A DNA stretch of 64,000 bases from positions 10,220 through 74,219 of the forward strand of contig CAJMNI010000008.1 of NCBI GenBank assembly GCA_905214735.1, read 5' to 3'. Numbering within the stretch: position 1 is the first letter of the stretch; every line of letters begins with the position of its first letter. A program made the position numbers and the translations under genes. The DNA is from an uncultured bacterium (GTDB lineage: Bacteria; Bacteroidota; Bacteroidia; Bacteroidales; Muribaculaceae). Below the pieces are notes generated by a model, which had not been told where the DNA came from, did not search any database, and worked only from the letters and a program-made list of their open reading frames with translations. This document shows positions 8,065 to 17,940 of the stretch, one piece after another.

Positions 8065-10551
8065 TTATTCGCGGTAATAGATGCGTTTCACGCGGGGCGA
8101 AACCGACGTGAGCACTTCGTAGGGAATCGTGTCGAGGCAGTCGGCCAGACGCTGCAGCGGCGCGTTGGGGCCGAAGATCTCGACCGAGTCGCCAACTTCG
8201 CAGTCGATGCCGGTGACGTCGATCATGCAGGCGTCCATGCAGATGTTGCCGACTGTCGGAGCCTCTTTGCCGTTGACAATCACAGAAACGTTGCCGCGGC
8301 CGAAATGGCGGTTCATTCCGTCGGCATATCCGATCGGAATCGTGGCGATGCGCGAGCGGCGTTTCAGTTCGCCGCGTCGGCCGTAACCTACGGTCTCGCC
8401 CGCCTCCCAGTCGCGGATGGCCACTATCACGGTGCGCAGCGTCGACACCACGGCGAGCGGCTGCTCCATCTCGGGCGGAAGCGTGTTGGCGCCGTAAAGG
8501 CCGATGCCGAGGCGCGCCATGTCATAATGATGCTCAGGATAGCGGAGTATTCCCGCCGAGTTGAGCACATGGCGCAGAATCGGATGCGAGGAGCGCGAGA
8601 GCATATAGTCGGTATATTCCCTGAAACGGGAGAGCTGAAGTTCGGTGTAATCGTCCATGTCGGGGCAGTCGGCGGTGGCGAGGTGGGAAAATACCGATTT
8701 CGCCGTCACCGCGCCGGTGTTCTCGAGGATGTCCATCAGTTCGGGGAGCTCTTCGCCGACGAAGCCCATGCGGTGCATTCCGGTGTCGAGCTTGATATGC
8801 ACCGGATAGTTGCGGATGCCGTTCTTGCGGGCCTCGCGGATCACGTCGCGCAGCATCTCGAAGCTGTAGATCTCCGGCTCCAGCCTGTAGGCGAACATCG
8901 ATTTATAGTTCACCACCTTCGGATTCATCACCATCACCGGCATGGTGATTCCCTGGCGCCGCAGGTCGATCCCTTCGTCGAGCACCGCCACGGCCAGATA
9001 AGCCGCTCCGCAGTCCTGGAGGGTTTTTGCGATCTCGTAGGAGCCTGCCCCATAACCTGACGCCTTCACCATGCAGACTATGCCGGTGCCGACCGGCAGT
9101 TGGCGGCGGAAATAGTTGTAGTTGGCTATGACGGAGTCGAGGTTGACCTCCAGCACGGTCTCATGCTTGCGGGTCTCGAGCATCTCGGCGATGTCGTTGA
9201 ATCTGAATTCGGGGCTACCCTTCAGCAGAATGGCCTCGTTGGTGAAATCGCTCGGCGACAGGGAGGAGAGGAGCGTTTCGGTGTCGGGATAGAATTCGGA
9301 GCCTTCGGGGAATAGGGAGCTGTAATGGCGCAGCGCGGAGCCAACGCCGATAAAGCGGCCTATGCGCGCGTGGCGCACGAGGGCGGCGACGTCGGCATAT
9401 AGCTTGTCGGCCGAGTCGGTCTCGTGATGGATGTCGCTCAGGATCAGCGTCGAGGTCTGGTAAGGCATCAGGCGCCTGTTGAGGAAGTCGAGGGCCGGAC
9501 GCAGCGAGGAGAAGTCGCTGGTGTAGGAGTCGTGGATCACCGAACAGTGGTTGACTCCCTCGCTGACGTTGAGGCGCGTGCCGATCTTGTGGAGATGGAG
9601 GAAACGGGTGGCGATCACGTCGCGGCCGATGCCGCTCAGAAGCATGAAGGCAAGGGCGTGGGCAGCGTTCTCTTCATCGGCTGCCGTCTCGAGGGGAGCG
9701 GTGAATTCCGACATCTCCCCCTGATAGTTATAGCGCACTGTCTTCTCGCCGCGCCCTTTGGAGATGAATTCCAGGAGTATGTCGGCGTCGGAGGCGGCTT
9801 CAGTGCCGGCGAGTGCCCACGTAAAGGGCTTCGCTCCGGGAGCTGCCTCTTTGACGGCATCGGCGATCAGGCGCGAGCCGGCGTTGTAGATAATGTTTTT
9901 AACGGTTGGAGCCGCCGCCAGACGGGCTTTTTCCCGCGCTTTGCTCTCCATCGAGTCGAACCCCTCGGAATGGGCGTCGCCGACGTTGGTGATGATCACC
10001 GTGTCGGGAGATATGCAGCGCGCTAGGGATTCCATCTCGCCGCTGCGGGAAATGCCCGCTTCGATCACTCCTAAGGCCGTGGTCGGCTTCAGCTCCCACA
10101 TCGAGAGGGGAACTCCGATCTGGGAATTATAGCTGCGTGGCGAGCGAGATATGTCGCTCAGCGGCTCCATAAGCTGGAATATCCACTCCTTGAGGGTGGT
10201 CTTGCCGCGGCTTCCGGTGATGGCGAGGATTTGGCCTCCGAAGTCGGGACGCCGCGCAGCTATCTGCTGGAGGGCGCCGATCGTGTCGGGAACCACGAGG
10301 AAGTTGGCGTCGGCGGCATCTTTCATTTCGGGAAGAAGACGGTTGACCACAAAATTGCGAACCCCCTTCTCATAGAGCCCCGCCACGTAGCGGTGACCGT
10401 CGTTGCCTGCCGTCGGAATGGCGAAAAAAAGTGTTGTCTCGGGCTTGTTGTCAAGCGAGCGTGAGTCGGTGAGGAGGGTGGCGATCTCAGCCTCGTTGCG
10501 CGGAGCCGGCAGTCCAAGCAGACCGGCTATTTCAGAAATGCTCAGAGTCAT
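8065..10551 (-). CDS. murF-alr: Bifunctional UDP-MurNAc-tripeptide--D-Ala-D-Ala ligase / alanine racemase
   Basis: Cytoplasmic fusion of 828 residues joining two peptidoglycan steps: racemisation of L-Ala to D-Ala (C-terminal half) and ligation of D-Ala-D-Ala to UDP-MurNAc-tripeptide (N-terminal half). The MurF half (1 to about 455) has the P-loop ITGSRGKTTL with K117 and SYNSQIGVP. The racemase half (about 463-828) has the PLP lysine K496 in CMVKASGYGAG, the KLDTGMHRMG stretch and the catalytic tyrosine Y742 in IPIGYADG. This fusion is known in Bacteroidota. Both halves look intact. The start at 10551 gives a normal MurF N-terminus and lies 19 bp after a -7 element. Single-gene unit. Confidence 0.96.
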   Translation of the reverse strand: MTLSISEIAGLLGLPAPRNEAEIATLLTDSRSLDNKPETTLFFAIPTAGNDGHRYVAGLYEKGVRNFVVNRLLPEMKDAADANFLVVPDTIGALQQIAARRPDFGGQILAITGSRGKTTLKEWIFQLMEPLSDISRSPRSYNSQIGVPLSMWELKPTTALGVIEAGISRSGEMESLARCISPDTVIITNVGDAHSEGFDSMESKAREKARLAAAPTVKNIIYNAGSRLIADAVKEAAPGAKPFTWALAGTEAASDADILLEFISKGRGEKTVRYNYQGEMSEFTAPLETAADEENAAHALAFMLLSGIGRDVIATRFLHLHKIGTRLNVSEGVNHCSVIHDSYTSDFSSLRPALDFLNRRLMPYQTSTLILSDIHHETDSADKLYADVAALVRHARIGRFIGVGSALRHYSSLFPEGSEFYPDTETLLSSLSPSDFTNEAILLKGSPEFRFNDIAEMLETRKHETVLEVNLDSVIANYNYFRRQLPVGTGIVCMVKASGYGAGSYEIAKTLQDCGAAYLAVAVLDEGIDLRRQGITMPVMVMNPKVVNYKSMFAYRLEPEIYSFEMLRDVIREARKNGIRNYPVHIKLDTGMHRMGFVGEELPELMDILENTGAVTAKSVFSHLATADCPDMDDYTELQLSRFREYTDYMLSRSSHPILRHVLNSAGILRYPEHHYDMARLGIGLYGANTLPPEMEQPLAVVSTLRTVIVAIRDWEAGETVGYGRRGELKRRSRIATIPIGYADGMNRHFGRGNVSVIVNGKEAPTVGNICMDACMIDVTGIDCEVGDSVEIFGPNAPLQRLADCLDTIPYEVLTSVSPRVKRIYYRE

Positions 10552-10569
10552 AATCTTCTATTTTCGGGT

Positions 10570-10578
10570 GCAAAATTA
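10570..10578 (-). promoter_or_regulatory. -7 element for murF-alr
   Basis: The complement reads TAATTTTGC, matching TANNTTTGC. No clear -33 TTTG is seen 19-21 bp upstream. The leader would be very short, about 15 bases. Confidence 0.55.
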
Positions 10579-10873
10579 CAAAAATCCCGTAAATTAGGCC
10601 ATAAGACGCAATGAAAAAATCGCGGCTCGTTTTAACATTTGCCCGATTCCGCCGCTGATTCAGTCGAAAAGAAAGCCGGATGTGCATATTTTGGAGAAAA
10701 AAGTGTTAAAATCGTTCTTATCGATGGCAGAAATCCTCCGAAAAGTGTTAATGTTACAAAGGCCGACGACAAGAAGTTACATTAGAAGTTACCTTTAAGA
10801 TCACCTCTAAAACTCATCTCGAACGGCCCGAAAAAATAACGGAAAACAATAACGAAATAAAGATTCCACCATT
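10579..10873. other. Intergenic region upstream of the ECF sigma gene
   Basis: Nearly 300 bp of AT-rich non-coding DNA. It holds two spaced direct repeats: AAAAGTGTTAA at 10699-10709 and 10741-10751 (42 bp apart, four helical turns), and AGAAGTTAC at 10772-10780 and 10784-10792. A -7-like TACCTTTA (10790-10797) overlaps the second pair. These are candidate control sites for the sigma gene; no standard promoter is obvious. Confidence 0.4.
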
Positions 10874-11386
10874 ATGGCTGACAGACAACTTTTCAAACAG
10901 AAACTACTCGGATTGCAGGGCAATTTGCTGAGTTTCGCATACCAGCTCACCTCCAACAAGGAAGCGGCTCAGGATCTCGTACAGGACACCACGCTGAAGG
11001 TGCTCGACAACGAATCGAAATATGTTGACAACGTCAACTTCAAGGGATGGGTGTTCACCATCATGCGCAACATCTTCATCAACAACTACCGTCGTCAGGT
11101 GAGATGCGCCACGGTGATCGACACTACCGAAGACCTCTACCACCTCAACCTCTCGCAGGAATCCGGCCTCAGCACTCCCGAAGGCACAATGGCCGCCCAG
11201 GAAATATCCGTGGCCATCAACGCATTCTCGCAGGAATATCGCGTCCCCTTCACGATGTATATCGCCGGATACAAATACAGCGAGATCGCAGAAAAGATGG
11301 GCCTTCCGCTCGGCACTGTCAAGAGCCGCATCTTCTTCGCCCGCAAACGCCTCCAGAGTCTTCTGAAAGATTATCGTCGAAATTGA
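10874..11386 (+). CDS. ECF-type RNA polymerase sigma factor
   Basis: A 170-residue sigma-70-like factor of the extracytoplasmic function class. Region 2 is visible at about residues 15-75 (LSFAYQLTSNKEAAQDLVQDT, then FKGWVFTIMRNIFINNYRR), and region 4 at about 110-165 (VPFTMYIAGYKYSEIAEKMGLPLGTVKSRIFFARKRL) with its helix-turn-helix. No anti-sigma gene follows; the next feature is a hairpin terminator and a tRNA. Such lone ECF factors occur in Bacteroidales and the target genes cannot be read from sequence. The ATG at 10874 fits the usual start of region 2. Confidence 0.92.
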   Translation: MADRQLFKQKLLGLQGNLLSFAYQLTSNKEAAQDLVQDTTLKVLDNESKYVDNVNFKGWVFTIMRNIFINNYRRQVRCATVIDTTEDLYHLNLSQESGLSTPEGTMAAQEISVAINAFSQEYRVPFTMYIAGYKYSEIAEKMGLPLGTVKSRIFFARKRLQSLLKDYRRN

Positions 11387-11441
11387 TCGGTATGATGCGT
11401 TCATGACCGGTTTAAAAACTGAATCACTGTCAGCCATAGCT

Positions 11442-11470
11442 CCCCGGGCCGAAAGGCTGCGGGGATTTCT
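11442..11470 (+). terminator. Terminator after the ECF sigma gene
   Basis: CCCCG (11442-11446) pairs with CGGGG (11460-11464), with an inner GCC/GGC and a GAAA tetraloop (11451-11454), followed by ATTTCT. Confidence 0.65.
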
Positions 11471-11506
11471 CATTATAAGGGAAAATTAAAAAAATATCTC
11501 AAGAAA

Positions 11507-11539
11507 TTTGGAGAAAAGAAAAAAAAGCATTAACTTTGC
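11507..11539 (+). promoter_or_regulatory. Promoter for tRNA-Pro
   Basis: TTTG (11507-11510), 20 bp, TAACTTTGC (11531-11539): a full match to the Bacteroidota consensus, starting transcription about 45 bp before the tRNA. Confidence 0.82.
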
Positions 11540-11592
11540 ACTCGCTTTGAGGAACGAAGGCCGGAGGGCCTGAGGACAAAGCGCAAATCTCT

Positions 11593-11667
11593 CGGGGTGT
11601 AGCTCAGTAGGTTTAGAGTACGCGTCTGGGGGGCGTGAGGTCGCAAGTTCGAATCTTGTCACCCCGA
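11593..11667 (+). tRNA. tRNA-Pro (anticodon GGG)
   Basis: A complete cloverleaf of 75 bases. The acceptor stem is CGGGGTG/CACCCCG. The D stem is GCTC/GAGT with one G-U. The anticodon stem is CGCGT/GCGTG with two G-U pairs. The loop CTGGGGG puts GGG at 11628-11630, and the T stem GCAAG/CTTGT carries loop TTCGAAT. Discriminator A at 11667; CCA is not encoded. It reads CCC and CCU. Confidence 0.93.
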
Positions 11668-11680
11668 CAGAGAAAAGTGT

Positions 11681-11716
11681 AAGCGCCTGCAGGTCAATGA
11701 CTTGCGGGCGCTTTTC
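11681..11716 (+). terminator. Terminator after tRNA-Pro
   Basis: AAGCGCCTGCA pairs with TGCGGGCGCTT (11 bp with one G-U), followed by TTC. Confidence 0.78.
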
Positions 11717-11752
11717 AAATTTCCGGCCGCCGATTTCGCCGATTCTTCCTTT

Positions 11753-12024
11753 GATCAGCTCTCCGGGCCGATTACGGAACCAAGCTAACGCCGCCCTCCT
11801 CCCGCCCCGGCTCTCGGCTCTCGGCTCTCGGCCTGCTCCTCTCGCCTCGACTCTCGGCCTGCTCCCCGCCTCGGCTCTCGGCCTGCTCCTCTCGCCTTGC
11901 TCCCGGCTTGCTCTCCGCCCCGGCTCTCGGATTGCTCCCCGCCCCGGCTCTCGGCGCCTCGATTGGCCGCTCGCTTGGCGGTCGTCGCGTTAGCTGTGTC
12001 GAGTGTTCTGCCCTATGGGCAGAA
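11753..12024. repeat. Left REP-like repeat module
   Basis: It starts with an imperfect palindrome (GATCAGCTCTCCGGGCCGAT), followed by ACGGAACCAAGCTAACGC. About 160 bases of very GC-rich degenerate tandem repeats follow, with CTCTCGGCCTGCTCC at 11825, 11851 and 11875. Next comes GATTGGCCGCTCGCTTGGC, then GCGTTAGCT (inverse of the AGCTAACGC at the start), and finally the perfect palindrome TTCTGCCCTATGGGCAGAA at 12006-12024. No gene is seen in 11717-12100. Confidence 0.7.
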
Positions 12025-12100
12025 AAAAAGAGGGGGCAGAAAAGAGGTCGCCTTTCTGCTCTTGAAGTTTTTTCTTTTATCAATTAATTATTTCCCCGTT

Positions 12101-13090
12101 ATGGATGTCCCCGGCTATTTTAAGCCTCTGAAGCCAAGCTATTACCGGCGCGACAAGAGGCATGACTATTCCTCGCGCTCCATCTATATGCTGACCCTTT
12201 TCAAGAATGACGGCTTGCCATGGTTTTCTTCTATCTCCGGAGGCATCGGCGATTATACAGGGCAGCTCCGTGTGAGAGTGTCGCTCTCCCCGCTCGGAAT
12301 TTTCGTGAATAATGAGCTGCAGAATCTCCGCTATAAGTTTCCCTGGATTGAGATATGGCGTTCTGTCGTGATGCCCGATCATCTGCATTTCCTGATCTTT
12401 GTCAAGGAGGCGGGGCATTGTCATTTGGGCAGAATCGAGGAGACTCTTTGCGGCAATATTTCGCGTGCATGGCATAAGTTTCAGGGAAAGGGACCGGAGG
12501 AGCCGATGCAGTCGGTGTTCAAGCCTTTCTATCACGACCGGATTTTGCGCCGCAAGGGACAGCTGCAGCGAATGAAAAGTTATATTGTCGACAATCCGCT
12601 GCGGAATTTCAAGCGCAAACTTGTGCCGGCTCCGTTCAAGATCAAGGGAATGGTAGAGATTGAAGGGAAGCAATTCTCTTTTTATGGCAATCCGGAATTG
12701 CTTGAGAATCCGTCGATTCTGGCCGTGCGCCTGAGCAGAAAGCTCAGCTATGCCGAGATGCAGGCGAAGAGCAATTCCCTTGTCGAGGAGTCGCAGCGCG
12801 GCGCCGTGCTCGCCGGCCCCTTCATCAGATTCTCTGAGAAGAGGGTGATGGAGGAGGCGGCGAAGAGTGGCGGCTTTGTCATCAAGATGCTCGACAATGC
12901 CATCGGCGAGCGTTTCAGCCTAAAGCCTCCTTTCGATGATCTTTTCCGGGAGGGGAGAGGGCTCCTCATCGGTCCGGCCGAAGCGCGCACCGGCAAGATC
13001 GATGATACGGAAACCTTCTTTCATTCGCTAAATGACCTCGCCGCCGCCCTCGAAGAAGGTGCGCAGGCCCGCATCATTAAAATTTTCTGA
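12101..13090 (+). CDS. REP-associated tyrosine (HUH/Y1) transposase with C-terminal extension
   Basis: 329 residues. The first 170 or so form an IS200/RAYT-type single-strand DNA transposase: the HUH motif is MPDHLHFLI (H94, H96), and the catalytic tyrosine is Y161 in MKSYIVDNPLRNF, after the family-typical FYHDRILRRKGQLQR. The second half (about 185-329) is not needed in ordinary RAYTs. It contains AVLAGPFIRFSEKRVMEEA, GGFVIKMLDN and EGRGLLIGP, an alternating strand/helix pattern that could be a small Rossmann-like (SLOG/DprA-like) domain; that is inference. The ATG at 12101 lies just after an AT-rich stretch and begins the recognisable domain. Flanked by repeat modules on both sides. Confidence 0.85.
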   Translation: MDVPGYFKPLKPSYYRRDKRHDYSSRSIYMLTLFKNDGLPWFSSISGGIGDYTGQLRVRVSLSPLGIFVNNELQNLRYKFPWIEIWRSVVMPDHLHFLIFVKEAGHCHLGRIEETLCGNISRAWHKFQGKGPEEPMQSVFKPFYHDRILRRKGQLQRMKSYIVDNPLRNFKRKLVPAPFKIKGMVEIEGKQFSFYGNPELLENPSILAVRLSRKLSYAEMQAKSNSLVEESQRGAVLAGPFIRFSEKRVMEEAAKSGGFVIKMLDNAIGERFSLKPPFDDLFREGRGLLIGPAEARTGKIDDTETFFHSLNDLAAALEEGAQARIIKIF

Positions 13091-13121
13091 AAAAAATTCT
13101 GATTTCCCGGCCCGGTTCTTT

Positions 13122-13368
13122 CCCCTTCTGCCGGATCAGCCCTCCGGGCCGATCACGGAACCAAGCTAACGCAGCTCCCCTTCTGCCGGATCAGCCCTCC
13201 GGGCCGATCACGGAACCAAGCTAACGCCGCCCCCCGCTTCCAGCGCCCCTTCCCAGCTCGCGCTTGCTTGCTCCCTCCCCCTCTGCCCCGGCTCTCGGAG
13301 CTCCGATTGGCCGCTCGCTTGGCAGTCGTCGCGTTAGCTGTGTCGAGTGTTCTGCCCTAAGGGCGGAA
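13122..13368. repeat. Right REP-like repeat module with duplicated opening
   Basis: The opening part is present twice in tandem as identical 51-base copies (13122-13172 and 13177-13227, period 55). Each carries GATCAGCCC-TCC-GGGCCGATC and then ACGGAACCAAGCTAACGC. A GC-rich stretch follows, then the closing part 13304-13358 and the palindrome 13350-13368 (TTCTGCCC/GGGCGGAA). The copy is shorter than the left one because the degenerate GC-rich middle is reduced. No gene is seen in 13091-13517. Confidence 0.7.
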
Positions 13369-13439
13369 TATTGGAATATTGGAATTTGGCGGAAATTCCT
13401 TGAATATGTCGGGATTTTTTACGAACTTTACAGTGCATT

Positions 13440-13481
13440 GTTAAGACCTTAAAATTAGACGTTAAGACCTTAAAATTAGAC
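13440..13481. repeat. Two tandem 21-bp repeats upstream of lacZ
   Basis: Two identical, directly adjacent 21-bp units (13440-13460 and 13461-13481) end 36 bp before the beta-galactosidase start. The 21-bp period is two helical turns, as expected for a dimeric activator site. Just upstream, GGAATATT is repeated at 13365 and 13373. No standard -7 element was found here. Confidence 0.6.
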
Positions 13482-13511
13482 TCTGAAATAGTTCAACTAC
13501 AGGATTGGTAA

Positions 13512-16595
<3,084 letters not shown>

Positions 16596-16635
16596 AGCGA
16601 TAATTTCCTGATCGGGATAATTCCCGAAATCAAAA

Positions 16636-16680
16636 GAGCCTGGCGAAAGGAGAAATCCTCCGCCAGGCTCAACGCTTTTC
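16636..16680 (+). terminator. Terminator after the GH2 gene
   Basis: GAGCCTGGCG (16636-16645) pairs with CGCCAGGCTC (16661-16670), with an inner GGA/TCC, followed by AACGCTTTTC. The remaining bases to 16781 show nothing further. Confidence 0.8.
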
Positions 16681-16781
16681 GTCCTTGATGTTGATAAAAG
16701 CGATTTTATAAACTGTTGCGAGCCAATAATATGGCTCTATCTAAATTATGAAGAGTCCTTGGTTTGTAAGGTCCCGGAAAG

Positions 16782-17900
16782 TCAGGCGTCTTCCTCCACG
16801 CGTTCGCGGTCAAGTTCAGAAAGAGCGAAGGCGTAAGCACCGGCTGAGATCGCCTTGCTGGCGCCGAGTTGCGAGAACGTGACGCCAATGCGCTTGGCCT
16901 CGTCGAATTCCACCATGCGGTTTGAACCGAGCACCTTTATCATGCGCGACTTGCCGCGTGCGAACTGCTCGAATTCAGTCTCGTCGTCAAGATTATAGAC
17001 CTCCATCTGCACGCGGCGAACCTTTTCGCCCGTGATTGTGGAGAAAGAAGAGCGGATTTCATCGAGAAGCGCGGGGAGAATATGATGGCGGGCGCCGGTT
17101 ATGCCGCCGCCGATCACGATGATGCCGTCGATAAGTTGCGCGGCTATTGCCATGGCGTCGCCGGCGGTGCGGCCCAGTTCGGCAAAAGCGCGTTTTGCGG
17201 CCCTCTGGTCGCCTTCGCGCTTGCCGTCGGCTATCTCGCAGATTTCCTTCGGTTCCAGATTATGCACATAATCGCCTGAAGCTTCGGCATATACACGCTT
17301 GATGGCGCGGACGGCCACTCCCTCCTCAACAATGGTGCGCGGCTTGGAGCAATGAGGCAGACAGAACGTCTCGACGCATGAGTTGTCGCCCCGGTTGAGC
17401 TGGCCGTTGACAATCACACCCACGCCGAAGCCGGTGCCGAAAGTGTAGCCGAGGAGATTGCGGTAGCGCTTCGAACTGCCATAATCGCGCAGGCGGCGGT
17501 TGATGGCCGGAAGGGCGCCGCAGAGGGCTTCTCCGTAAGCGAAGAGGTCGCCGTCGTTGTTGATATAGACCGGGATTCCGAACTCCTCCTCAAGGATTGG
17601 CCCGAGAGCCACTCCGTCGCGGAAGGAGGGAAAATTGGGGAGAAATCCTCCGATGATGCCGTGAGGATAGTCGGCCGGGCCGGGGAAAGCGAAGCTAATG
17701 GCCGACGGCTTCTGGGGAAGAGAGTCGATAACCTCGTGAAATCCTTTTATGATGGTTTTTACGCACAGTTCAAGGTCGTGAGCCTGAGAAGGATAGGAAA
17801 TGGGTTCGGTGATATATTCGCAGCCCTGCAGGGCCCCGAACACCAGATTTGTGCCGCCCGCGTCGAGGGTGGCCACTATTCTTTTGTCGTTGATATACAT
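16782..17900 (-). CDS. ROK-family sugar kinase or regulator
   Basis: 372 residues. The ROK/hexokinase-type ATP-binding signature VATLDAGGTNLVFGAL is at the N-terminus, the sugar-site and catalytic aspartate region is YINNDGDLFAYGEAL, and a second phosphate-binding stretch is VIGGGITGARHHILPALL. No DNA-binding domain precedes the kinase, so a kinase fits better than a ROK repressor. The CXCGXXGCXE zinc signature of classical ROK glucokinases is not seen (CVETFCLPHCSKP lies roughly there). The start at 17900 was chosen because MYINDKRIVATLDAGG is the normal ROK start; longer in-frame starts would run into the preceding gene. It lies 40 bp after the CotH-like gene in the same operon. Hexose phosphorylation (perhaps mannose) is inference. 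Confidence 0.86.
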   Translation of the reverse strand: MYINDKRIVATLDAGGTNLVFGALQGCEYITEPISYPSQAHDLELCVKTIIKGFHEVIDSLPQKPSAISFAFPGPADYPHGIIGGFLPNFPSFRDGVALGPILEEEFGIPVYINNDGDLFAYGEALCGALPAINRRLRDYGSSKRYRNLLGYTFGTGFGVGVIVNGQLNRGDNSCVETFCLPHCSKPRTIVEEGVAVRAIKRVYAEASGDYVHNLEPKEICEIADGKREGDQRAAKRAFAELGRTAGDAMAIAAQLIDGIIVIGGGITGARHHILPALLDEIRSSFSTITGEKVRRVQMEVYNLDDETEFEQFARGKSRMIKVLGSNRMVEFDEAKRIGVTFSQLGASKAISAGAYAFALSELDRERVEEDA

Positions 17901-17940
17901 TTTGCTGATGGTTAGGATTTTAAGATTTCGAAAAATCGTA

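Larger units (their letters stand above)
11753..13368. mobile_element. Repeat-flanked RAYT transposase unit
   Basis: A REP-associated tyrosine transposase gene (12101-13090) lies between two versions of one repeat module. The opening part of the module (39 bases, 11753-11791 and 13134-13172) matches at 37 of 39 positions, and the closing part (55 bases, 11960-12014 and 13304-13358) at 54 of 55. Both closing parts end in a small palindrome. This is the layout of RAYT genes with their own REP/BIME sequences rather than of a classical insertion sequence with terminal inverted repeats. The outer limits given are the limits of the matching repeats; no target-site duplication was found. The unit lies just downstream of tRNA-Pro. 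Confidence 0.6.

Noticed and set aside
8065..10551. MurF-alanine racemase fusion as a novelty
   Set aside because: This fusion is well known across Bacteroidota, and both active sites are intact.
11668..11791. tRNA-Pro as the attachment site of an integrated island
   Set aside because: No integrase gene and no duplicated tRNA 3' end were found; the neighbouring transposase is of the Y1 type, which does not use tRNA ends this way.
11801..11960. GC-rich near-tandem repeats as a CRISPR array
   Set aside because: The units are degenerate, about 25 bp apart without unique spacers of constant length, and no cas gene is near; they belong to the REP-like module.
11897..12100. A longer start for the transposase inside the GC-rich repeats
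   Set aside because: The added residues are low-complexity translation of the repeat module (PPRLSDCSPPRLSAPRL) and are not part of any RAYT.
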